A DNA stretch of 64,000 nucleotides from Plecoglossus altivelis (taxonomy: Eukaryota > Chordata > Actinopteri > Osmeriformes > Plecoglossidae): positions 3,827,137 to 3,891,136 of the forward strand of contig BROE01000001.1 of assembly GCA_036571765.1 (NCBI GenBank), given 5' to 3'. The translations under genes were made by a program, and so were the position numbers. A model generated the notes under the pieces. It worked only from the letters and a program-made list of their open reading frames with translations. It had not been told where the DNA came from and ran no database searches. Of the stretch, positions 26,501 through 36,070 are shown piece after piece; positions within the stretch are counted from its first letter, which is position 1; each line of letters opens with the position of its first letter.

Positions 26501-29500
26501 GCATCACCTCCAGATCGCCTCCACTGCTATACGGGTAGGAGACTGACTCTCATTCTACTGTCTCCAGGGGTAATTATACAGCCCCAAGACACTGCAGTCT
26601 AGGGTAACTGTTGACCGTGGGGTAATTACTACATTCTGCCCCAGGGTAACTTCGTTGACCCAGGATAACATTGTTGACCCAGGGATAAGTAATCTACCCC
26701 TGGATACTCTACTGCCTTAGGTATTTTTGCTGAGCCTGAGGTACTTATTCTGTCCCGGTAGTTAAATTGACCCAAGGTTATTTAACTATCCCAGTTCAAC
26801 CCTGCTGACCAATAGTAGCCCTGTTGACACAGGGGTAATTCTGCTGTCCTTGAGTAATCTGGGTTTAATATCTGATGCCCCAGGGGTATATATTCTGTTC
26901 TTAGTGCATGCTGGATAGATTTGTTTGGATTGATCGCTTTTCCCCCACCTGGTTTAATTGGGGCCAAATTGGTTTTGAACTATGATATGGGGGATTTATC
27001 CATTCAAACGAGGAAAAATGACTGACAAGGGGCCAGTATGCTGTCGGCTTTCAGGCGGCGTTAAAAAAGGGGTGGCGAAGCGTATCAACGTTTCCTTCAG
27101 AACGATGGTGACTGGCAATGAGCACTTCGCTGGGATTGCATCAGGCTAATGAATTCATGTCAAAGAGTAATGCCGCAATTTGACTAACTACTCCAAGGGC
27201 AATAGAGTCAAATGGACAGGAGTATATCAGCATATTATACAGTATTCAGACCACCAGCGCCGTGCTATCTGGCTCAAATATGCTGACAAGGACAGACGGG
27301 AAACAAATTCTAATAGTGTTGCCTGACTACAGTGGATTGATCTTGAATTCAGTCTTATAACAGGCATAGTATAGCACACTCATTCATCAAGGTGAGGAGC
27401 ATACCTGGCTGCTAAGTAGCTATTGATTAAGAAAAGCAGCTGCCTAACTGAGACTGTGTTAGCGAGAACCCACTGTGTTAGCGTGATGGATAGCGGATAT
27501 CATTGCATTAATTTCCACAGAGGCTGGCTGTCATTAGTCAGCCATTTTGCGGTGTGAGCAGTATGTCACACCCCTGAACAGAGAGTTATGAAGAGGTTAC
27601 AGTAGCGGGGTGGCAAAGAACCACCTGTTACTGTTACTCGTATAACACGTTTAGTGCCGGAACTCGGAATCCTGGTGTGGAGATAGTAGAGCATAAAACT
27701 CCGATCTGTCTTTGTAGCATGAAGGTAAGATGTATAATTTACCATTGACAGTGTTATCGTTTCCATCATCTCCTTTCCAATTGCATTGCACATCAAGATG
27801 GTTGTTCCAGAACTCTCCACCACTTAACAGGAATTCCCAGTCTTAACGTATCTCTTAAAAGGAATTGAAGCAAGCAACCTTCTTTGATGAGGTTTCATTT
27901 ACTGTGATAAATTGCCTTGTTCTGCCTGTTGTTCTAGAGCTCAGTGTAAGATGGATGGAGTGAATATGAGTAGAGATTAAAGATGGGTATCATTTTGCAT
28001 TGATCGATGTTCCTTTATGAACTCATAAACTAGGTATGCTCGCACGCAGGACCTTGCACAGGCTAGGCAGATTTATGTCTGGATTTTTTCAATATTGAAC
28101 TATCCTCACAGGTGTCTGAAACCCGAACGGGACCCCTTGGATGCAGTAACTATGACAACCTTGACTCTGTCAGCTCGGTGCTGGTTCACAGTCCGGAAAA
28201 CAAGATTCAGCTACAAGGTATGTTTCGAAAGGGGATTGCAGATAAGGTACTTACTTACAGAATCTCTTTGGATACACAGATCTGGGAATCTGACAGGTTC
28301 ACTGACAGTGTCTGTAACATACTCTAACAGATGCCCATGCTACAAAGCGAGGGGGTAGAGAATGCTTGTCTCAGCAGTTGAACAGTTCTCATATGAATGG
28401 CAGACATTGAGCACTGTACTTCACCGGGTAGTTTAAAACCCTTGTGCTGTCTTTGGGTCACTGTTATTCATCTGTTGTACCACAACGGAGGGTCACAGTG
28501 ACCCGAAGGCAGCAGCAGGGTCAACGAGTAGATATTTGTGCTGGGAGAAGTGACTTTCATTACTCTAAGAGTTCCATCACTTGTCAACCCCCACCCCCCC
28601 TGCCCATAGGGCTCCAGGTCATCCTGCCAGGCTACCTGCGAGGGCGCTTCGTCCAAGCCGCCCTCAGCTACATCGGCTGCAACTCCGAGGGCCACTTCGT
28701 GTGCCAGGCCAGTGACTGCTGGTGCCAGTGCAGCCCAGGTTTCCCTCAGTGTAACTGCCCTCAGACTGACCTGCAGGCCCTGCAGATGAACATGCAGCGC
28801 GTGCAGGAGGCCTGGTCTCTGGCCAACCTAGAGTTCGAAGAGTCAGGTGCGTTTTTGTATCGTTGGTAACTCCAACACAGCTCTTCGTCTCAGTTATTGG
28901 TCTTGGATCGTCTGTCAACTTGTTCCTAGGTTACCAAGGTTAGGCAACTGACTTTACGTATGCTAATGTTAAAATGTTCAGTTGAGCAATGGGACGCCTG
29001 TGCGACGTGAGCTGGTTGAAGAACAAGGGACAAAAAAATTGTTTTCAGAGAATTCTGCTAGAAATCCTTGACGATCACAGTATTTTCTGTAATAGTTACT
29101 TAAGTCATTGGTTACCTTAACAGTCTTGCCTAGACTGGGCCAATGGCTCGTCTTGCTTAATTCGGTTGACCCTGACAGATGCTAAATATGAACAGATTTC
29201 CCCAGGCAGATGAGTTATGACAGATTGTTCTCTAGAACGCAGTTATGAACAGACGCCATGAATAAAATAAGTCCTGACAAAATGTCGGGCAGTGCTGCCT
29301 TCTCTGAACATATTGTGAGTCTTTCTTCATCTCTTCCCTTGTTTACTTTTCTGGCAATAAGAGACGAGCATTTAGATTGCGTTACTAAACCAAATCTGAG
29401 GCGTTCGGCCAGAAGTAAACTCTTCTTCCTCGTGTTCTCCCTTCCAGTGGAGTTCCAGAGCTTTGTTGGTAGACTGCCAACCCATTACGCTGTGAACACA

Positions 29501-32055
29501 TCTGTCGTGGAGCACTTGTGGAGGATGGATGCTGGTCTACTCCAGCGCTACCGTCACCTGGAGACTAGCAGCAGCCAGCTCCTCGGCAAGGCAAGGCGAG
29601 CCGCTAACAAGCTCTTCAGCCTGAGCAAGAGATGCAGAACGCAGCCCAGAATAGGCCTGCAGAGAGAGAGGTGAGGAGCAGGGAGGGGAGCGGGGGAGGA
29701 GGAACCGGGGGGGGGGGCAGTGGAGGAGGAACAGGGGAGAGGGCTGGTAAAGGAGGGAGGGAGGGGGTGGTTGGCGGAGGAGGGGGGGGGAGGTTTGGGG
29801 ATGAGGGGGGGAGGGGTTTGGTATTTATAGGAGCCCGCGTTAACCCCAGGTTCCCCAAACTTCCTCGTGTGTAATTATGCAAATGATTTATGCACAGCGC
29901 GCTGAGGCACTTTCAGAAATCGAGGCAACTAAGTTTGGCAGAGAAAGAGAAGTGCTGATGGTAGGACAGGAAGCTTCACCTTGGAAGGGAGGGAGGAGCT
30001 ACTGACTGAGTCTCACTGAGGTGTCAGTTATGACTTGATCACTGCTACGTCTGCTTGTCCCTCTGTCCCCACTGACTCAGTAGATAAGCAGATGAGAAGC
30101 TGTTCAACCTCAGCAGTATATTTACCGACTGGAAAGAGTTCCGTGAAGGCCGTTAAGGTGTTAGGGCTCCACAGCTACCTAGATCTCCAGCCTTTCCTTG
30201 GTTTTTTATCATAACTTTATTCTGTCTGGTGCCTCTCTCCAGACTACTCTGTTTTGATAGCCATTCTCATGAAGGGAATTAACTAAATGACACAATCCAT
30301 CAGCTCTGCTGGCAAATGCAGGCTCGCTTTCCTCAATCCACAATCCAATTACACCGCTTTATCACTACCCCTCCAGTCATGAAAATGAGGATTTGATAGA
30401 GGTTCAAAATTATTGGACGGGCCCATTTATTCCCTTGTGTTTTATGATACCTAATCGAATATATATCGAATATATATTTGGCTCATAGTTTTTTTGTTTT
30501 TTTTTGTTTTTGCTTTGCGATCGTATCCTCACTGGATTGTCAGGTAGGCTATATTCATAAATTCGAAGACGGGAAAATATGTGTGTTCTTGGCTTCAAAT
30601 TACCCCACCTGTCCACTCAAGGGAAATCCTCCATATTAAAATGTTTTGGTCAGATTTGGCATCTATGGCAGCAGCTGGGCATGAAATGAAGAGGTTTGTT
30701 TTTCCCACATTTTATCGTCTAAATTGGCAATATTGTTGCTATGCAGTGGTAATCACTGTGCGAGTTTTCTTTAATTTCTTTAATAGAAAAAGTAACAGGC
30801 TGAAATTTGAACGGCAAAGTTCTTCCAATGCATACTGATTAGCATCACACTTTCCTGGATCAGAAAAAAAGACTTTTACTGTACATTATGTCTCTTGTTT
30901 TTTCTGTTCCCCAGACCACTCCGCTACTGGCTGAGCTACATCCTGTCTATCTTGTACTGTAGTGAAAACAACCACATAGGTGTGTACAGCGAGGAGACGC
31001 GGAGCTGCTCTTGCCCCTACCACCACCCCCCCTGCCAGGGCCCCATCCCCTGCTCTGTGGGAGATGGCCATCGCTGTGCCTCCTGCTCCACAGAGAACCG
31101 CACACGCTGCTCCAGCTGCAACCCAGGCTTCACCCTGGGCCAGGGGGCCTGCCGGCCCACCGTGCCCGACCCCACAGACCCCTACCTGGGCTTGGAGAGC
31201 GACCGAGACCTCCAAGACCTGGAGCTCCGTTACCTGCTGCAGCACCGCGACCCCCGCATTGCCCTGCACGCCGTTTTCGTCAGCAACGACGTGCGGCTCA
31301 ACGCCTGGTTTGACCCCTCTTGGAGGAAGAGGATGCTGCTGACGCTGAAGAGCAACCGGGTCCGATCCAACCGGGTGCACATGCTGTTGGGCGTGTCCCT
31401 GCAGGTGTGCCTGACCAAGAACAGTAGCCTGGAGCCAGCACTCTCTGTGTTTGTCAACCCGTTCGGAGGCAGTCACTCGGAGAGCTGGACCATGCCCATA
31501 GGCCAGCACGGCTATCCTGACTGGGAGAGGACCAAGCTAGAGATCCCTCTGGACTGCACCAACTGGACCTTAACTCTCGGAAACAGATGGAAGAGCTTTT
31601 TCGAGACTGTGCATTTCTACCTGCGGGGGGGGCGTGTCAGGGATTCCGGGGGGCCTTTGGGAGGCGAGCAGAGGAACATGACGGCGTTGCTCGAGAACCC
31701 CGAGGTCTCAGAGCCCTCCCAGGATATGGGCTACATGAAGATCAACAGCATGCAGCTGTTTGGGTACAGCATGCACTTCGACCCGGACGCAATCCAAGAC
31801 CTGATCCTGCAGCTGGACTACCCATACACTCAGGGATCTCAGGACTCGGCCCTGCTGCAGCTGGTGGAGATCCGCTACAGGGTCAACCGCCTCTCTCCTC
31901 CAGGGGCTCAGCCCTTGGACCTGTTCTCCTGTCTGCTGCGACACAGACTCAAGCTGTCCAGTTCGGAGGTGACCAGGATACTAGCTGCCCTGCAAGCTTT
32001 CATTGCCAGTCAACCTAACTCGGTGGAGTACGAGGCCACCAAACTATGTAGTTAG
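23318..32055 (+). CDS. brinp3: BRINP-family neural protein, closest to BRINP3 (complete, 7 coding exons)
   Basis: Coding exons: 23318-23550, 25602-25792, 26305-26534, 28112-28217, 28610-28846, 29448-29670 and 30915-32055; together 2361 nt, 786 aa plus stop, close to the about 766 aa of mammalian BRINP3. BRINPs are secretory-pathway glycoproteins of neurons, induced by BMP and retinoic acid and reported to restrain the cell cycle. Seen here: signal peptide (about 1-31), a MACPF-type domain with the signature YGTHLLLSATLGG (130-142), two Cys-rich segments (about 268-295 and 420-470) and a long conserved C-terminal region ending in KLCS. N-glycosylation sequons include NST, NTS, NRT, NSS, NWT and NMT. 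Features such as IQIASTAI-like, KLFSLSKRC, GYSMHFDP, WERTKL and NWTLTLGN segments favour BRINP3 over BRINP2; BRINP1 fits worse. The paralogue (a/b or tandem copy) is not resolved. Reading frame and phases agree across all junctions. Confidence 0.93.
23551..25601 (+). other. brinp3 intron 1
   Basis: A 2051-bp intron with GT-AG ends. It is AT-rich in the first half. Around 24990-25140 is a repeat-free stretch with several ATTA-type motifs that could be regulatory. No exon or mobile element was recognised. Confidence 0.75.
25602..25792 (+). CDS. brinp3: brinp3 coding exon 2
   Basis: Encodes residues 78-141 plus one base. It includes the FGRWKV segment, RQLGRRPTLRR and the MACPF signature Y-G-T-H-L-x6-G-G, whose last glycine is split with the next exon. 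The aromatic residue usual after His in perforin-type signatures is Leu here, as in mammalian BRINP1. Confidence 0.92.
26305..26534 (+). CDS. brinp3: brinp3 coding exon 3
   Basis: Encodes the end of codon 142 to residue 218. EESLTIFVDK and LHQLAASYFTERESTLRRLHH are conserved family segments. Between them lies a Gly/Pro/Ser-rich linker that looks about a dozen residues longer than in mammalian BRINP3, ending in an NST sequon. It ends with a phase-0 donor cgg|gtagga. Confidence 0.92.
26561..26905. repeat. Highly diverged ~19-bp tandem repeat in brinp3 intron 3
   Basis: Beginning 26 bp after the exon 3 donor, the sequence repeats a loose unit near cccagggtaattctgttga about every 19-20 bp, for roughly 17 copies. 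The best-preserved neighbours are at 26640-26700. Many copies differ at a third or more of positions, so standard masking may miss it. Confidence 0.65.
26906..28111 (+). other. Rest of brinp3 intron 3
   Basis: About 1.2 kb without repeats of note. The parts around 27050-27200 and 27450-27560 are GC-balanced and rich in ATTA and TGACTAA-type motifs, in the style of intronic enhancers. I have no direct evidence that they act as such. Confidence 0.5.
28112..28217 (+). CDS. brinp3: brinp3 coding exon 4
   Basis: Encodes residues 219-253 plus one base, starting VSETRTGPLGCSNYDNLDSV, one of the most conserved parts of the family. It is flanked by cacag| and |gtatgt consensus sites. Confidence 0.93.
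28439..28520. mobile_element. MITE-like hairpin element in brinp3 intron 4
   Basis: Left arm 28439-28464 and right arm 28495-28520 are 26-base inverted repeats matching at 22 of 26 positions; the innermost ten (gggtcactgt against acagtgaccc) match exactly. The arms contain ccttgtgctg- and gaaggcagcagc-type sequence, which resembles a short palindromic element scattered through fish genomes. The total is 82 bp with a 30-base loop. No coding capacity. Confidence 0.6.
28610..28846 (+). CDS. brinp3: brinp3 coding exon 5
   Basis: Encodes residues 254-332 plus one base. It carries a Cys-rich segment with the spaced cysteines of GCNSEGHFVCQASDCWCQCS and PQCNCP, likely a disulphide-bonded EGF-like unit. 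The acceptor is preceded by a C-rich tract. Confidence 0.92.
29448..29670 (+). CDS. brinp3: brinp3 coding exon 6
   Basis: Encodes residues 333-406 plus two bases. It includes the FVGRLPTHYAVNTS and HLWRMD segments, an NTS sequon and NKLFSLSKRC, which resemble BRINP3 more than BRINP2. The donor is gagag|gtgagg. Confidence 0.9.
29686..29820. repeat. G-rich low-complexity tract after brinp3 exon 6
   Basis: About 135 bp of nearly pure G and A on the coding strand. It includes an uninterrupted run of 11 G (29707-29717) and many GGG triplets, starting 15 bp after the exon 6 donor. The nascent RNA could form G-quadruplexes. Open frames on both strands (Gly-rich or Pro-rich) are by-products. Confidence 0.85.
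29821..30914 (+). other. Rest of brinp3 intron 6
   Basis: About 1.1 kb of ordinary intron, with a T-rich stretch near 30488-30510 and a polypyrimidine tract before the cag acceptor at 30914. No gene or element was recognised. Confidence 0.6.
30915..32055 (+). CDS. brinp3: brinp3 last coding exon
   Basis: Encodes residues 407-786 and the TAG stop. It opens with a Cys-rich block (SCSCPYHHPPCQGPIPCSVG, then CASC and CSSCNPGF), then the long BRINP C-terminal region with SWRKRMLLTLKSN, FGGSHSESW, NWTLTLGNRWKSFFETVHFY, QLDYPYTQGSQDSALLQL and FSCLLRHRLKLSSSEV, ending TKLCS. A Gly-rich insert (GGRVRDSGGPLGG) with an NMT sequon sits at a position that is variable within the family. One large terminal exon holding half of the protein is the usual BRINP arrangement. 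Confidence 0.96.
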
Positions 32056-32219
32056 TAGCCAACGGGGTCCTAACATGTGATGTTTTTGTGCTGTTATTTA
32101 GACAATGACAACAGACATCAGCATCATAGCCAATAGGCTATTGTATCATCAGCAGGATGCATTTGTGTGGGTGTATGCAGTTTCTGGCTTTATTGTGTAT
32201 ATATATGTGTGTAATTAAA
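32056..32219 (+). other. Putative brinp3 3'UTR start with weak poly(A) signal
   Basis: AT-rich sequence after the stop. An ATTAAA at 32214-32219 is the first plausible poly(A) signal, but no clear downstream GT-rich confirmation stands out, so the transcript end is uncertain. Confidence 0.35.
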
Positions 32220-32383
32220 TGTGATGTTTTTATCATGCTCACAAATCCACTTTGCTTTCATACTGCTTTTTATGAAAGGCGTACATTTCTGGGTTTCAAC
32301 GGTAAACTCTATAAATCTAATCTTGCGGTGTAGATTTTCAAAGAGATGTTTAAATTGCTCCAACATTTTAATGCTTGAAATGT

Positions 32384-32515
32384 TTGGAGAGGAGAGAAGG
32401 AAAGGAGGGAGAGGGGAGGTGAGGAAAATAGGGGAGGAAAGGAAAGGAGGGAAAGGGGAGGAGAGGAGGGGTGGAAAGGAGGGAAAGGGGAGGTGAGGAA
32501 GAGAAGGGGAGACGA
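32384..32515. repeat. GGA-rich purine tract
   Basis: Repeats built from ggagagg- and aaaggaggg-type units over about 130 bp. They produce Pro/Ser-rich spurious frames on the minus strand. Confidence 0.85.
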
Positions 32516-33735
32516 GCTGTGTGTGATTTGTGTTGGTGTCGCCCATCTGGAGCAGTGGAACACAAGGTCTCTATTAACCAACGAGGGGGAACCTTGGCAC
32601 AGATTACAGTAGTGTTTTTGAGGGGGAGGAGGGGGGTGCAGGCTCTCTCTGTTCCTCCTCCCTCTGTCATTCACACTCGCAGTGATGGATGAACTGGTTG
32701 GGGGGGTAGAGTGGTGGGGCATCAGGAAGGGAGGAGGATGGGGGGGGGGCAGACATGCCGAGAATCCCCCAGCGGTCTAGGTATCAATGACAGAGATGGT
32801 TCGCCTCTCACTGCAGGAGGGAGTTAAAGGCTTACAGGGGTTCTTCGCACCGGGGGTGGAGGGAGGGAGGGAGGTGGGGGGGCAGGGGCAGCTTGATATC
32901 CCCAGAGGCTGTCCACTCTGCTGCTACGTACAGCCTGACTGAGTCTGCTGCGTAGGACCTGCATCTAAGGGAGGATTGTGCAGACTTGTAGCTTAATCAA
33001 GATTCTGAGGAGATATTCTCCAGGGGTTAAGGGAGAATGTTGGTGCTGCTGTGGCCACTGCTCACTGTGAATGTAAAGAGACTGCCTGCGAGCACAGATG
33101 ATTGTAAGAGGACTTGCTACTTCCTTCTGTTCCCTCAGCCAGGCCCAGGCCATGGAAACCACTGTGTATTGGTGCGTGTGTGTCTCTTATTAAGGTAAAA
33201 CCATAAGGAAACTGTACAGGGATGTATTTTTGTTGTTGTGTATGTGTCCAGTTCCAGGATATTAGCACAGTAGTTTTAGGGTGATTCCATGTGTAGGAAG
33301 AAAAAGAAGTCAGACATGGACAATTTTCTCAGTTTTGTAACAGGCGAGGTGGATTTCGCAAGTGTAAATTTAACAAAAGCTAGATTGACTTCAGAAGTTA
33401 ATAGACCACACCCTTTCAGAAGGGGTTGTTGATCATATGTATCATTTTAGAGTGTTATTGCAAGCAATAGCCTTTCAGACATGCCACTAATTTCAAGCAA
33501 TTCTAGATAAACAAAACCACACAACGCAAAAGAACAAATCACCCATGAACCCAAACAAACAACTCCACCTCTAACCACCTGCATGTCCTATGGGGTGTAT
33601 CTCTGGGAGCTGAGGAAAAGCAGAAAGTCATTTGTGTGGATGGAGTACCATAACCAACTTGTTTGTCAAACGATAGTTGTCAAGAGGAATCACTTGCTAT
33701 GCATTGAATTCTGTGCTTAGAAACCACAGAAGGTC

Positions 33736-33906
33736 ACACACCTGCGCAAACACACAAACCATGGGATTTAGCACAAAAACAGAAAACCAAACACACACAC
33801 ACAAACCCTCTCCTGAGTGATTAGAGAAGACGAAGAGGGCAGCGGGATCAGCGTGCGCACACAAGGACACGCACACCTTCGGACACACACACGCGCACAC
33901 ACACAG
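33736..33906. repeat. Interrupted CA-rich tract
   Basis: Two CA-rich segments (about 33737-33806 and 33857-33906) around a non-repetitive spacer. Confidence 0.75.
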
Positions 33907-35235
33907 TGGCTGAGTGATTATCTCAGGCTTGGGGTGGGCAGGTCTGAGCCCCTCAGAGGAAACATGAGTTGGACTGATGTGTGGGTCTGTTTTACAAGCG
34001 TGCTGGCTGGGAAACGTCTAAGGGAGGGGTTTCTCAAGACAAGGCCCCCATGAGAGGCATTCAAAGTAACAGCTGACAACTGCCAACACATCCGAACTGT
34101 GGAACTCTTTTTCACCTGCCCTGGAATCTATAATTACACTCAACAGAAACGTGTCTGAACTCTATTGGTATTCGTAGCGTACCATTTTATTCATATGAAC
34201 TTGTTGGCCGATTCGGCTGACGGTTAGTAACCATCTGCTTGCAGGAAGAAATCCGGTCCTCGTTGGGAGACCGGGGAATGTTCACTGTAAGTACTTAAAG
34301 TGTTTGGAGATGGTAAAGAGCATAGAGGAACAGGTAGGAGTTAAGTGGGCTTCTGACTGCCTCTGGGTTCCTCTCCCTCCGAACACAGCCAACTCCTCTG
34401 AGGACTGTGCTGCAGCGCTGCGCGATTAGCATGAAAGCAATGTTCATTTACACAATCAAAGCCGAGGCCATGTTAAACCCACAGAACAAGGACGCTGAAG
34501 TAGAGCAGCGTTACAGATAAGATTTGAGATGAGACAACTCCGCTAATACTGTCCTGGCATACTGATCGCTAGCCTGCTTGTGGTCCGGATCAGCAGGAAC
34601 TGACATGGCAGTCACTCCCAAACAGACTGGTGGCTGAAATGTTGGTGGCATGTCCTTCACAGACACCATTTTCCTGCCAGCTGACTAAATGCTAAATGTA
34701 TACAAATACTTTCCAGGGAACTTACCACTTTATTTGCTTTGAAGTACTGTGTTCCCCCTAATTATAATAATATATATGACATAAGCTTTTAATCTCTAAA
34801 GCTCTATTTTCCCTCACAAATCTCATCAATAGATGCTGTTGGGCTGGCGTAAAGTTATTTTATCTTGAGTGGCATCGCTGCCTAACACTATGCCAACAAT
34901 TGAACAAAGAACCTACTCAGCTAGTTACCTCTGTCTCCCACTGTTCTTGCAGAGCTGACGGCTCGGAGCACAAGGTGGTGCGGTTTGAAGATGAAAGGAG
35001 AGACGAGGACGACTTCAAGCTCTCCAGATCACTGATAATGCAACGCGCAAACACAACCCCCCCTCCCCCCTCCCCCCTCCTCCCCCCAGTTGACGCCGGC
35101 CGGCAGGGGGGCTTAGTTAGGATTGAGCTTCATCCTCCCAAAAGCATTAGAAACGCTAAGACCTTGATTTCCTGATAAGCCCTGCCCACGTACTGGAACT
35201 TTGGAACAAAGCTGGTGAAGACACAGAAGCGGAGC

Positions 35236-35283
35236 AAACACACACACACGCGGTCACACGCGTGCGCACACACAAAGACACAC
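35236..35283. repeat. CA/CG microsatellite
   Basis: Short interrupted CA repeat with cg steps. Confidence 0.8.
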
Positions 35284-35570
35284 TTGTAGAGCCTTCTCTG
35301 CTTCCTCTAATCAACTCTAGTGCTCCATAGCTTATAATGACATGATAATCGTACAACTAGGGACCCTTCATGTGACCAGGGTGGAAGCTGAAGGGTTCAA
35401 AAGCGCAATCACTCGCAGACGAGCCTGACAAGTGCCACACATCAGTGTAACCTCTAACCTAGTATAACAGCCAAGAAAGCTGCAGAGTTCACCATACAGC
35501 GTTCATGGCACTCCTGGCACTTAATCAAATACACCCTAATGTGATTGTACTACAGCACTGTGTGTGAGGG

Positions 35571-36070
35571 ATACTAAGGGATACTGAGGGATACTGAGGG
35601 ATACTGAGGGATACTGAAGGATACTGAAGGATACTGAGGGATACTGAGGGATACTAAGGGATACTGAGGGATACTGAGGGATACTGAAGGATACTGAAGG
35701 ATACTAAGGGATACTGAGGGATACTGAGGGATACTGAGGGATACTGACAGATACTGAGGGATACTGAGGGATACTGAAGGATACTGAGGGATACTGAGGG
35801 ATACTGAGGGATACTGAGGGATACTGACGGATACTGACGGATACTGAGGGATACTGACGGATACTGAGGGATACTGAGGGATACTGAAGGATACTGAGGG
35901 ATACTGAGGGATACTGAAGGATACTGAGGGATACTGAGGGATACTAAGGGATACTAAGGGATACTGTGGGATACTGAGGGATACTAAGGGATACTAAGGG
36001 ATACTGAGGGATACTAAGGGATACTAAGGGATACTGAGGGATACTAAGGGATACTAAGGGATACTGAGGG
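35571..36070. repeat. 10-bp minisatellite, 50 copies, with higher-order structure
   Basis: Exactly 50 consecutive decamers of form atactNNNgg, mostly atactgaggg, with variants aaggg, gaagg, gacgg, gacag and gtggg and no length change anywhere. From 35971 to 36070 the pattern becomes regular: one gaggg unit followed by two aaggg units, repeated three times with a final gaggg. That is a 30-bp higher-order unit. The minus-strand frame through it (Ser-Ile-Pro-Gln-Tyr-Pro type) is a by-product. Confidence 0.97.

Noticed and set aside
31011..31313. Pro/Arg-rich frames overlapping the last brinp3 exon
   Set aside because: Out-of-frame shadows of a GC-rich true exon whose frame is fully supported by homology.
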